Origin: Halostella limicola
Lineage (GTDB): Archaea > Halobacteriota > Halobacteria > Halobacteriales > Natronoarchaeaceae
NCBI RefSeq assembly: GCF_003675875.1
Contig: NZ_RCDI01000002.1
Coordinates: 498,786 to 562,785 of the forward strand
Length of the DNA: 64,000 nt
Direction of reading: 5' to 3'
Below the pieces are notes generated by a model. It saw nothing but the letters and a program-made list of their open reading frames with translations. It did no database searches and was not told where the DNA came from. The position numbers and the translations under genes are program-made. Below are positions 24,870-32,126 of the stretch, one piece after another (position 1 is the first letter of the stretch; each line of letters opens with the position of its first letter).

Positions 24870-25637
24870 TCACGAGAACTTCGTGTTGATCTCGATGACG
24901 TTGGCCGACCGCATCACCTTGCTCGGGAGTTCCTCCTCGAAGCGCTCGCCGACCATCCGGCTGGAGGGGCCGGAGATGCTCACCGCGCCCAGCGCCCCGC
25001 TGCCGGTCGACTTGACGGGCGCGGCGACGCAGCGGAGCCCCTCGATCTTCTCCTCGTTGTCGACCGCGTAGCCGCGATCCCGGACGCGGTCGAGCGCCTC
25101 GTACAGTTCCTCTCGTGCGGTGATGGTCCGGTCCGTGTACCCCGGGAGGCCGTGCCGGTCGACGATCTCGTCGACCCGCTCGCGCGGGAGGTGAGCGAGC
25201 ATCGCCTTCCCGAGCGAGATGCAGTGGAGGTACTCCCGCTTGCCGACGGTGGAGGCGGTCTGGACGGCTTTCGGCCCGCCGGTCTTGTACAGGTACACCG
25301 CGCGCCCGTGCTCGATGGTCGCGAACTGGGCCAGTTCGCCGGTCTCGGCGGCCAGGTCGTCGAGTTCGTCCTTGACCGTCTCGAAGATGCCGAGGCGGTC
25401 CTTCACGGTCTCGCCGAGGTGGAGGTACCGCAGGCTGAGCCGGTACTCGTCGCCGTCCTTGATCACGTACTCGTTCTCGTGCAGGGTCGCGAGGTGGCTG
25501 TGAATCGTCCCCTTGGACCGGTCGAGTTCGTCCGCGAGTTCCGTCACGCGCGCGCCGCTGTTCGCCGCCAGGAAGTCGACGATGTCGAGGGCGGTCTGCA
25601 CGGACTGTACCGTTCGCGCGTCGTCGCTGTTGAGCAT
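24870..25637 (-). CDS. IclR family transcriptional regulator
   Basis: This 255-residue regulator has an N-terminal winged helix (about 8-70; VTELADELDRSKGTIHSHLATLHENEYV is the recognition region) and a C-terminal GAF-like effector domain (about 80-255). IclR proteins bind palindromic DNA as dimers and respond to small metabolites; haloarchaeal members control sugar catabolism (for example XacR). ATG 25637 is used because an in-frame upstream ATG would lie close to the promoter. Its promoter overlaps one copy of the GTTCGG-type palindrome, suggesting autoregulation, and it is divergent from the semialdehyde dehydrogenase gene. Confidence 0.9.
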   Translation of the reverse strand: MLNSDDARTVQSVQTALDIVDFLAANSGARVTELADELDRSKGTIHSHLATLHENEYVIKDGDEYRLSLRYLHLGETVKDRLGIFETVKDELDDLAAETGELAQFATIEHGRAVYLYKTGGPKAVQTASTVGKREYLHCISLGKAMLAHLPRERVDEIVDRHGLPGYTDRTITAREELYEALDRVRDRGYAVDNEEKIEGLRCVAAPVKSTGSGALGAVSISGPSSRMVGERFEEELPSKVMRSANVIEINTKFS

Positions 25638-25668
25638 ACGAAGTCGTGTGATGCGTTCCCACAAAAGT

Positions 25669-25685
25669 GTTTGGGAGCGCCGAAC
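25669..25685. promoter_or_regulatory. 17-bp palindrome GTTTGG-GAGCG-CCGAAC, putative IclR operator (site 2)
   Basis: It has one mismatched pair in the arms. It lies 32 nt upstream of the IclR start, right beside a TATA-like ACTTTTGTG on the minus strand, so binding could block or recruit transcription of iclR. Confidence 0.55.
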
Positions 25686-25797
25686 GACCGTTCCCGCCGG
25701 TCAGTGCCAGCGACGGGTCGCTCCGTGGACCGCCGAGCCGTCGCTCGTCGGAGCCACGAGCGTCCGTCCCCGTCGCACGGCATCTGTCCCTGTTCGC

Positions 25798-25814
25798 GTT
25801 CGGCCCTTCCGAAC
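25798..25814. promoter_or_regulatory. 17-bp palindrome GTTCGG-CCCTT-CCGAAC, putative IclR operator (site 3)
   Basis: Perfect arms; located about 83 nt before the semialdehyde dehydrogenase start, and identical in all 17 bases to the copy at 30960. Confidence 0.55.
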
Positions 25815-25896
25815 GGGTATGGTACGCGTCGGGCCGGCTACGGGGTCTCAGTGACCGTAACTTCTATGTGGATTTGCGTCAGGAGTACATGCAGGT

Positions 25897-27393
25897 ATGG
25901 CAAGCAAGCAAGAGCAGTCAGAGCAGACTGCAGTACCGACTCCCGTCGAGAACTACGTCGGCGGCGAGTGGACCCCAGCAGGCGCGAGCGACAGTGATCC
26001 AGTGATCAACCCGGCGACGGGGGAGGAGCTGGCGACGGTGCCGCTCTCGTCCGCCGAGGACGTTGACAGCGTGGTATCGACGGCGAACGACGCGTTCGAC
26101 GAGTGGCGGGACACGCCGCCGGTCGAGCGGGTGCAGTACCTCTTCGACCTGAAGGCGGAACTGGAGGACAGGATCGACGACCTCGCCGAGGCGCTCGTCC
26201 GGGAACACGGCAAGAACCTCGCGGAGGCGAGAGGCGAGATCCGGCGCGGCATCGAGAACGTCGAGGTGGCGGCGGGCATCCCCAACATGCTCCGCGAGGG
26301 AAGCGGCACCGTCGAGGACGTGGCCGTCGGCATGGACGAGTCCGCGGTCCGCCAGCCGCTCGGCGTGTTCGCGGCGGTCACGCCGTTCAACTTCCCGGCG
26401 ATGATCCCGCTGTGGTTCCTGCCGTACGCGGTCGCGACGGGCAACACCTTCGTGCTGAAGCCGAGCGAGAAGGTGCCGCTCTCCTCACAGATCATCTTCG
26501 AGGCGGTCGACGCGGTCGGGTTCCCCGACGGCGTCGTCAATCTGGTCAACGGCGGCAAGGAGTCCGTCAACGCGATCCTCGAACACCCGGACGTCGAGGG
26601 CGTCTCCTTCGTCGGCAGTTCGCCCGTCGCCAAGCACGTCTACGAGACGGCCGCCGAACACGGCAAGCGCGTGCAGGCGCAGGGCGGCGCGAAGAACTAC
26701 GCCGTCGTCGACGACACAGCCGTCCTTGACGACGCGGTGCCGAACGTCGTCGGGTCCGTCTACGGCAACGCCGGCCAGCGCTGCCTCGCGAACGACGTGG
26801 TCGTGGGCGTCGGCGACGCGTACGACGACCTCAGGGACGACCTCGTCGCGGCGACGGAGGACCTCACCGTGGGGAACGGCCTGGACGAGGACACCGACGT
26901 CGGGCCGGTCATCACTGAGGACTCCCGCCAGCGCATCCTCGGCATGATCGAGGACGCACTCGACGAGGGCGCGGAACTGGTCATCGACGGCCGCGACTAC
27001 GAGCACCCCGACCTCGACGGGAACTTCCTCGGCCCGACGCTGTTGGAGGGCGTCACGACCGACATGGCGATCGCGCAGGAGGAGATCTTCGGCCCCGTCC
27101 TCTGTCTGGCCGCGGCCGACGACGTCGACGAGGCCATCGAGATGGTCAACGGCACGCGCTACGGCAACGCCTCCAGCATCTACACGGAGCGCGGCGCGGC
27201 GGCGCGCAAGTACAAGCGCGAGGTCGAGGCCGGCAACATCGGCGTCAACGTCGGCGTCTGCGCGCCGATGGGCTTTTTCCACTTCGGCGGCCGGAAGGAG
27301 TCCTTCTTCGGCGACCTCCACGCCCAGGGCGAGGACGCGGTCAGCTTCTACACGGAGAAGACGATCACGATCGAGCGCTGGTACAGCGGCTGA
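25897..27393 (+). CDS. CoA-acylating (methyl)malonate-semialdehyde dehydrogenase
   Basis: This 498-residue aldehyde dehydrogenase has the catalytic Cys296 in NAGQRCLAN. The position normally held by the general-base Glu reads QGGAKNYAVV, and the tail reads FFHFGGRKESFFGDLHAQG; both features mark the MmsA/IolA branch, which converts malonate or methylmalonate semialdehyde to acetyl- or propionyl-CoA with NAD and CoA. In inositol pathways (IolA) and valine pathways (MmsA) this is the last step; here the sugar context favours an IolA-like or related aldehyde. It is divergent from the IclR gene and shares operator-like palindromes with it. Confidence 0.88.
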   Translation: MASKQEQSEQTAVPTPVENYVGGEWTPAGASDSDPVINPATGEELATVPLSSAEDVDSVVSTANDAFDEWRDTPPVERVQYLFDLKAELEDRIDDLAEALVREHGKNLAEARGEIRRGIENVEVAAGIPNMLREGSGTVEDVAVGMDESAVRQPLGVFAAVTPFNFPAMIPLWFLPYAVATGNTFVLKPSEKVPLSSQIIFEAVDAVGFPDGVVNLVNGGKESVNAILEHPDVEGVSFVGSSPVAKHVYETAAEHGKRVQAQGGAKNYAVVDDTAVLDDAVPNVVGSVYGNAGQRCLANDVVVGVGDAYDDLRDDLVAATEDLTVGNGLDEDTDVGPVITEDSRQRILGMIEDALDEGAELVIDGRDYEHPDLDGNFLGPTLLEGVTTDMAIAQEEIFGPVLCLAAADDVDEAIEMVNGTRYGNASSIYTERGAAARKYKREVEAGNIGVNVGVCAPMGFFHFGGRKESFFGDLHAQGEDAVSFYTEKTITIERWYSG

Positions 27394-27400
27394 CGACCCC

Positions 27401-27406
27401 TTTTTT
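27401..27406 (+). terminator. Oligo-T terminator after the semialdehyde dehydrogenase
   Basis: A T6 run follows the stop codon by 7 nt, in keeping with U-rich archaeal termination. Confidence 0.5.
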
Positions 27407-27478
27407 CGCCGCGAGTGCGACCGAGTCGGCCACCTGGCTCCCGGCCCCGACTCGGCGTTTCGAAAGCGAACTCGTTAG

Positions 27479-28288
27479 CTACAGGCTCCGCCAGTAGTCC
27501 AGGTTCTCCTTCGCGTGGACCAGCGGCTTCTCCGTCCGGTTCTCTATCTCGACGGTGTAGTGGCCGTCGTACCCGGCGTCGTCGAGCGCGTTCCGTACCG
27601 CGGCGAAATCGATCACCCCGTCGCCGAGGTCGGTGAACGAGCGGAAGTAGTTGATCACGTTGTCGAGGTGGAAGTCCCCGTCGGTGAGGCTGTCGCGGTG
27701 CTCGGCGAACTCCGTGGGCGGCGCGACGTCCTTGAGGTGGACGTAAGCGATGTCGTCGGCGAACGCCTCGATCCCGTCGGTGACGTCGCCCTCGGGGTAG
27801 TGCTCGCCGTACGGGTAGTAGTGTGCGGTGTCCCACACCAACTGCACGTTGTCCGGGGTCCGGTCCAGCCACTCGCGGATCTCGCCGGGCGACTCGACGT
27901 GGGTCGCGCCGTGGTGGTGAATGAGCGGCGTCACGCCCGCGTCGGCCGCCGCGTCGGCGATCCGCTCGAACCACGACTCGACGGTCTCGTCGTCGCGCCG
28001 GCCGCGCTGGGGCGGCAGCAGGCCGAGGAAGTCCGCGCCGAGGTCCGCCGCGACCTCGGCCCCGTCGGCGATCCGGTCGACCGCCGCGTCGTCGGTCATC
28101 CACTCGCCCATCACGAGGTAGCAGTCGAGGCCGTACTCGTCGACCCACTCGCGCACGTTCTCGACGCCGGCGTGGCGGACCTTTTCGAGGCCGATCTCGA
28201 TCCCGTCGTACCGGCAGGCCCCGACGTCGCTCACGCCCTCGTACAGCGATTCCCCGTCGTACATGATTGTCGTGTAACCGACTCCCAT
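27479..28288 (-). CDS. Sugar isomerase/epimerase-like TIM-barrel protein (xylose isomerase-like fold)
   Basis: This 269-residue protein shows AP-endonuclease-2/xylose isomerase-like TIM-barrel features: Glu in YDGIEIGLEKV, His pairs in TPLIHHHGATHVES, an Asp-x-x-His element in LVWDTAHYYPYGEH, HLKDV, and a C-terminal Glu in YTVEIEN, the usual divalent-metal ligands of this fold. Relatives include IolE/IolO-type inositol enzymes, hydroxypyruvate isomerase and tagatose epimerases. The exact reaction is uncertain. It follows the aldo-keto reductase on the same strand after 77 nt, probably in one transcript. Confidence 0.8.
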   Translation of the reverse strand: MGVGYTTIMYDGESLYEGVSDVGACRYDGIEIGLEKVRHAGVENVREWVDEYGLDCYLVMGEWMTDDAAVDRIADGAEVAADLGADFLGLLPPQRGRRDDETVESWFERIADAAADAGVTPLIHHHGATHVESPGEIREWLDRTPDNVQLVWDTAHYYPYGEHYPEGDVTDGIEAFADDIAYVHLKDVAPPTEFAEHRDSLTDGDFHLDNVINYFRSFTDLGDGVIDFAAVRNALDDAGYDGHYTVEIENRTEKPLVHAKENLDYWRSL

Positions 28289-28365
28289 ACATCTACGAGC
28301 GCCGGGCGGGAGCAAATAGGTTGGGGCTGCGGCGAGGCCACGGTCGCCGGGCAGTGCGCGGCCGG

Positions 28366-29166
28366 CTACCAGGACATCCAGTCGGGGTCCTCGCAGCGAT
28401 GCCTGCGATCGACGGCGTCGATGCGCTCGACGTCTTCGGCGTCGAGGTCGACGTCGAGCGCCCGGCGGTTGTCCCGGAGGTGGTCGACGGTGCTCGACCG
28501 CGGGATCGGCGCGACGCCCTTCTCCAGGAGCCACGCGAGGCTCGCGACCGCCGCGGAGACGCCGTGCTTCTCGGCGGTCTCGGTGATCGCGTCGACCTCG
28601 AACACTTCGCCCTGCGCCAGCGGCGAGTACGCGACCAGTTCCGTCTCGCGGTCAGCGAGATAGTCGCGGAGTTCGGTCTGCGGAAGCAGGGGATGCATCT
28701 CCACCTGATTGGCGGCGACCGGGGCGTCCACGAGGTCGCGAGCGAGTTCGAGGTCCGCGACGGTGTAGTTGCTGACGCCGAGGTTGGCGACAGCCCCGTC
28801 GTCGGCGTACTCCGCGAGGACGGGCAGTACCGTCTCAATGTCCTCCTGGCTCCGCGGCCAGTGGTGGTACAGCAGGTCGATGCGGTCCAGTCCGAGGCGG
28901 TCGAAGCTCTCCTCGACGGCCGTGCGGACGTACTCCTCGGTCTTCTCGGGCTCCTCGAAGTGGGCGACCTTGGTCGCGACGAAGAGGTCCTCGCGGTCGA
29001 CCTCCGCCGCGTCGATGGCGTCGCCGACCGCCGCCTCGTTCCCGTAGAGGCGGGCGGTGTCGACGTGACGGTAGCCGGCGTCGAGCGCCGCCTCGACGGT
29101 CGCTCTGCCCTCATCGCCGGTCAGACTGTACGTGCCGAAGCCGAGCCGGGTCTCTTGATCGAACAC
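28366..29166 (-). CDS. Aldo/keto reductase
   Basis: This is a 266-residue AKR barrel. The tetrad is visible: Asp in HVDTARLYGNE, Tyr in the same motif, Lys in ATKVAHF and His in LLYHHWPRS. Signatures GVSNYT, NQVEMHPLL and PIPRSS (NADP-binding) are in order. It would reduce an aldehyde or ketose with NADPH, or work in reverse. GTG 29166 is used as the start because conserved sequence begins directly after it (LGFGTYSL). It is divergent from the zinc dehydrogenase, with 99 nt between them. Confidence 0.88.
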   Translation of the reverse strand: MFDQETRLGFGTYSLTGDEGRATVEAALDAGYRHVDTARLYGNEAAVGDAIDAAEVDREDLFVATKVAHFEEPEKTEEYVRTAVEESFDRLGLDRIDLLYHHWPRSQEDIETVLPVLAEYADDGAVANLGVSNYTVADLELARDLVDAPVAANQVEMHPLLPQTELRDYLADRETELVAYSPLAQGEVFEVDAITETAEKHGVSAAVASLAWLLEKGVAPIPRSSTVDHLRDNRRALDVDLDAEDVERIDAVDRRHRCEDPDWMSW

Positions 29167-29236
29167 GCCGCGGACTTCTCCGTCGAGGGGGAAACCTGTA
29201 ACGGCTCCGGCGACGCGCGCGGCCCCACGACAACGA

Positions 29237-29244
29237 CTAAATAC
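29237..29244 (+). promoter_or_regulatory. TATA box of the IolM-like dehydrogenase
   Basis: CTAAATAC ends 21 nt before ATG 29266, matching a leaderless transcript. Confidence 0.5.
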
Positions 29245-29265
29245 GAGTGCGGTAACGTATCCCCC

Positions 29266-30420
29266 ATGAAAGCGCTCGTCATCGACGCGGAGTGGGCTCC
29301 GCGCGACGACTACGACCCGAGCGAAGCGGAGCGAGAACAGCGCCGTGCGACGGACAGTTCCGCCGTCTGGCAGCACCCGGAACTGCGCGTGGGAGAGCGC
29401 GACCGCCCCGAACCGGCCGACGACGAGGCCCTGGTCCGGGTGGAGTACGCCGGCGTCTGCGGCAGCGACGTCTCGATGGTCGAGACGGACGACGACGGCT
29501 ACGTCCACTACTCCGCGTACTCGTCGTTCCCGAACGTGCTGGGCCACGAGTTCTCCGGCGAGGTCGTCGAGACCGGCGACGACGCCCGCCTGTTCGAGCC
29601 GGGCGACCTCGTCACCGCTGAGGTGACCGACTACTGCGGGCGCTGCGACACGTGCCGCAGGGGGTCCGAGGGCCACTGCGAGAACTTCGAGCAGGTCGGC
29701 TTCACGATCCCCGGCGCGTTCGCGGAGTACGTCGCAGTCCCCGAGAAACTGCTCTGGGACGTCTCGCCGCTCGGGGAGGCATACGACTCCCGCGACGACC
29801 TGCTCAAGGCCGCCGCGACGGTCGAACCGAGCACCATCACCTACCACGGCCTGTTCGGGCGCGCCGAGGGGATCCGGCCGGGCGACTACTACGCGTTCCA
29901 CGGCGCCGGCCCCATCGGCCTCACGGGGATGAACGTCGCCCGCGCCGCCGGAGCGGGGAAGGTGTTCGCGTTCGAGCCGTCGGACGAACGCCGCGCCATC
30001 GCCGAGTACCTCGGCTTCGAACGCGTCTATGACCCGATCGAGACGTCTCCGGCAGAGGTCGTCGACGAGGTCACCGACGGCGAGGGCGTCGACGTCCACG
30101 TCGAGACCGCCGGCGCTGTCGGGGCGACCTACCCCGCCATCCAGGACACGCTCGCGGAGGGGGCGAACGTCGTCCACATCAGCAACGCCGCCGAACCGGC
30201 AGCGGTCGACACGCGGAAGTTTCAGGGCAACGCTGCCCAGCTCTACGGGGCAGAGGGCCACACCGGCGACCGCATCTACCCCGGCGTGATCCGCCTGATG
30301 GCGGCGGGCCACCTCGACAACCTCCCGATCGTCACGTCGACGTTCGACCTCTCGGAGGCGGACGCGGCGATCGAGCGGGCCGCCCAGCGCGTCGACGGGA
30401 AAGTGCTCATCGACGTCTGA
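29266..30420 (+). CDS. Zinc-dependent MDR dehydrogenase resembling scyllo-inosose 3-dehydrogenase (IolM)
   Basis: This 384-residue medium-chain dehydrogenase has catalytic-zinc ligands Cys65 and His94-Glu95 (VLGHEFSGEV) and structural-zinc cysteines 124, 127, 130 and 138. The Rossmann domain carries FHGAGPIGLTG. The stretches DDDGYVHYSAYSSFPNVLGH and YGAEGHTGDRIYPGVIRLMA closely recall the Thermotoga maritima inositol enzyme TM0412 as I remember it, a family longer than ordinary alcohol dehydrogenases. That supports oxidation of a cyclitol or sugar-acid hydroxyl, but substrate assignment is inference. It ends in a long convergent gap. Confidence 0.8.
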   Translation: MKALVIDAEWAPRDDYDPSEAEREQRRATDSSAVWQHPELRVGERDRPEPADDEALVRVEYAGVCGSDVSMVETDDDGYVHYSAYSSFPNVLGHEFSGEVVETGDDARLFEPGDLVTAEVTDYCGRCDTCRRGSEGHCENFEQVGFTIPGAFAEYVAVPEKLLWDVSPLGEAYDSRDDLLKAAATVEPSTITYHGLFGRAEGIRPGDYYAFHGAGPIGLTGMNVARAAGAGKVFAFEPSDERRAIAEYLGFERVYDPIETSPAEVVDEVTDGEGVDVHVETAGAVGATYPAIQDTLAEGANVVHISNAAEPAAVDTRKFQGNAAQLYGAEGHTGDRIYPGVIRLMAAGHLDNLPIVTSTFDLSEADAAIERAAQRVDGKVLIDV

Positions 30421-30570
30421 GCGGCAGCGGCGTCCCCGCGTTCAGGGTTCGAGTGCGGCGTCGCTGACGGGCGCCGATCCGGCCGCCGATCCGACTGTCA
30501 CCCCGGAAGTGCCATCGGTGCCCACCGGCGATCGACGTCGTTGCGCTCCTCGATCGCACCGCCCCGCCCT

Positions 30571-30587
30571 GTTCGGAAGCGCCGAAC
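30571..30587. promoter_or_regulatory. 17-bp palindrome GTTCGG-AAGCG-CCGAAC, putative IclR operator (site 4)
   Basis: Perfect 6-bp arms with a 5-nt spacer, matching the sites around the IclR gene 5 kb away. Confidence 0.5.
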
Positions 30588-30653
30588 GGAAATCCGGGCC
30601 GGGCTGGGCGTCGATCGGTATCGGACTGGCCCAGCCAGTCGGTGACGCAGGTG

Positions 30654-30675
30654 ATTACAGCACTACCTCTGTAAT
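30654..30675. promoter_or_regulatory. 22-bp palindrome ATTACAG-N8-CTGTAAT (copy 1)
   Basis: Perfect 7-bp arms; spacer CACTACCT. A second copy starts 75 bp further on. Confidence 0.5.
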
Positions 30676-30728
30676 AGTTGCCGCGAGTCGTCCGAAGGTC
30701 GAGTGAACCGGCGGCGGCCCCGGATACC

Positions 30729-30750
30729 ATTACAGAACTATGGCTGTAAG
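30729..30750. promoter_or_regulatory. 22-bp palindrome ATTACAG-N8-CTGTAA(g) (copy 2)
   Basis: Arms match in six of seven positions; spacer AACTATGG differs from copy 1, so the arms rather than the whole block are conserved. Confidence 0.5.
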
Positions 30751-30791
30751 AGACTCTTCGAGAGACCGCCATCGGTGGTCCTATGTCACCC

Positions 30792-30808
30792 GTTCGGGAG
30801 GACCAAAC
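30792..30808. promoter_or_regulatory. 17-bp palindrome GTTCGG-GAGGA-CCAAAC, putative IclR operator (site 5)
   Basis: One mismatched pair; the reverse complement of its arms equals those of site 2 at the IclR promoter. Confidence 0.45.
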
Positions 30809-30959
30809 GTGATATCCGGGACGGAACGGACGCGAGTTCGTCCAGCGTCGCGGCGGTGGGCCGGCCGGTTCGCGACCGAACGGGAGAGAAGCGTTTCGTG
30901 GGCGTGAACAAGGTGGCGCGTTCGGCGGCGGACGAATCCGACGAGAGGCGCCAGAACCC

Positions 30960-30976
30960 GTTCGGCCCTTCCGAAC
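30960..30976. promoter_or_regulatory. 17-bp palindrome GTTCGG-CCCTT-CCGAAC, putative IclR operator (site 6)
   Basis: Perfect arms, identical to site 3 upstream of the semialdehyde dehydrogenase, including the spacer. Confidence 0.5.
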
Positions 30977-31074
30977 GCGGTGGCCCGGTGGAAACGGAGA
31001 TGAAGGGACTCGCGACGGCACGTCCAGACACTGAGCGAACGCCGCGATCGGGCGATGTGAAAGAGCGCGGAACG

Positions 31075-31878
31075 TCAGTCGTCTTCGGAGGGGATCGAGG
31101 GCGAAAGCTCGCCGAGCGCCGACTCGTAGGTCTCCTTCGCGTCGGTCGCCGCGGCGGCGAACAGGGACATGTCCTTCCCCACGATGAGGAAGTCGAAGCC
31201 CTGGTCGACGCGCTCGGAGATGTCGGACTGGTCGACCGTCAGCGTCCCGACGGGCGTGTCCGTCTCCTCGGCCACCGCGACGACGCGCTCGATGGCGTCG
31301 GTCAGCTCGTCGGCCTCCCACTCGGCGAACACGTCGAGCGCGGCGGACATGTCCGCGGGCCCGACGAACAGGGCGTCGACGCCGTCGACGCGGGCGATCT
31401 CGCCGGCGTTCTGGATGCCGGCGCGGGTCTCTATCTGCGCGATGGTGACGACGCTGTCGTTCGCGTTCTCGACGTACTCCTGGAACTCGAGCCCGTAGCG
31501 GGAGGCGCGGCCGCCGGCGATGCCGCGGTTCCCGTCCGGCGGGTAGCGGACGGCCTCCGCGATCCGCTCCGCCTCGTCGGCCGATTCCACCATCGGCACC
31601 ATCACGCCCGCCGCGCCGGTGTCGAGGACGCGCTTGATGCGGATCGGGTCGTTGCTTGGGACGCGGATCACGGCGTCGGCCGGCCCGTCGGCGGCGTCGA
31701 CGGCGCGGACGTGGTTCTCGACCGTCTCGAGGCTCATCGTCGTGTGCTCCGTGTCGACGAGGACGAAGTCGAACCCCAGTTCCGTGCTGACCTCCGAGAG
31801 CGACGGATGGCCGATGGAGATCCAGTTTCCGGCGGGGCTGTCGCCGTCCGCGAGAGCGCGTTTCAGGTACCCGCTCAT
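31075..31878 (-). CDS. HpcH/HpaI-family class II aldolase (2-keto-3-deoxy-sugar-acid type)
   Basis: This 267-residue pyruvate-dependent aldolase has the key residues of HpaI: base His45 in VDTEHTTMS, Arg72 in IRVPSNDP, and metal ligands Glu150 (QIETRAG) and Asp176 (GPADMS). Such enzymes cleave 2-keto-3-deoxy acids to pyruvate plus an aldehyde (glyceraldehyde, lactaldehyde, tartronate or succinic semialdehyde). The enolase-superfamily dehydratase 1.3 kb away would make such a substrate. It is divergent from the Gfo/Idh operon and shares a 248-nt control region with it. Confidence 0.88.
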   Translation of the reverse strand: MSGYLKRALADGDSPAGNWISIGHPSLSEVSTELGFDFVLVDTEHTTMSLETVENHVRAVDAADGPADAVIRVPSNDPIRIKRVLDTGAAGVMVPMVESADEAERIAEAVRYPPDGNRGIAGGRASRYGLEFQEYVENANDSVVTIAQIETRAGIQNAGEIARVDGVDALFVGPADMSAALDVFAEWEADELTDAIERVVAVAEETDTPVGTLTVDQSDISERVDQGFDFLIVGKDMSLFAAAATDAKETYESALGELSPSIPSEDD

Positions 31879-31981
31879 GCTTGCCCCCGTCGTGCCACGC
31901 GGCCCGGCGCGAACCGCGACTCGATCACGGCAGCGCGCCGATGCGTCTGCTGTCTCCGGGGAGGACGAACTCTACGCATGT

Positions 31982-31998
31982 GATACTGATACAGATAC
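31982..31998. repeat. Triple GATAC repeat in the divergent control region
   Basis: GATAC occurs three times with a 6-bp period, directly before the TATA element at 32006-32015 and between the aldolase and Gfo/Idh genes. It may be part of an operator; ATACAG and CTGTAT also form an inverted pair across 31989-32011. Confidence 0.35.
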
Positions 31999-32005
31999 GG
32001 AGTAC

Positions 32006-32015
32006 CTGTATAAAT
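32006..32015. promoter_or_regulatory. TATA element CTGTATAAAT in the divergent control region
   Basis: A strong TATA sequence readable on either strand (ATTTATACAG on minus). It could serve the aldolase with a roughly 100-nt leader or an upstream start for the Gfo/Idh operon. Confidence 0.5.
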
Positions 32016-32093
32016 CCTTGGGCGGAGTTCAATTCGAAAACAGGACCGTGCGAGGAACCGCGCCCCGGCGCCGCGAGGCCCCGGCACCGGAAG

Positions 32094-32100
32094 CTATAAC
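32094..32100 (+). promoter_or_regulatory. TATA box of the Gfo/Idh-dehydratase-glucose dehydrogenase operon
   Basis: CTATAAC ends 26 nt before ATG 32127, which fits a leaderless first gene. Confidence 0.55.
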
Positions 32101-32126
32101 ACCGATTCCCGGCGATCGTTTGCGTG

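Larger units (their letters stand above)
30421..31074. other. Gene-free convergent gap dense in palindromes
   Basis: This 654-nt interval lies between two gene 3' ends (dehydrogenase on +, aldolase on -), so neither flanking gene needs a promoter here. I find no frame with family-like sequence. It contains three GTTCGG-N5-CCGAAC-type palindromes and two ATTACAG-N8-CTGTAA palindromes. It may hold a lost gene's control region, an unannotated RNA, or decoy operators. Confidence 0.6.

Noticed and set aside
28366-30312. A single 648-residue fusion of the aldo-keto reductase with an N-terminal extension
   Set aside because: The extra 380 residues are antisense to the zinc dehydrogenase and are compositionally shadow sequence; the reductase is complete from GTG 29166.
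31982-31998. Short CRISPR-like repeat
   Set aside because: Three 5-bp units with 1-bp spacing cannot be a CRISPR array, and no cas genes are present.
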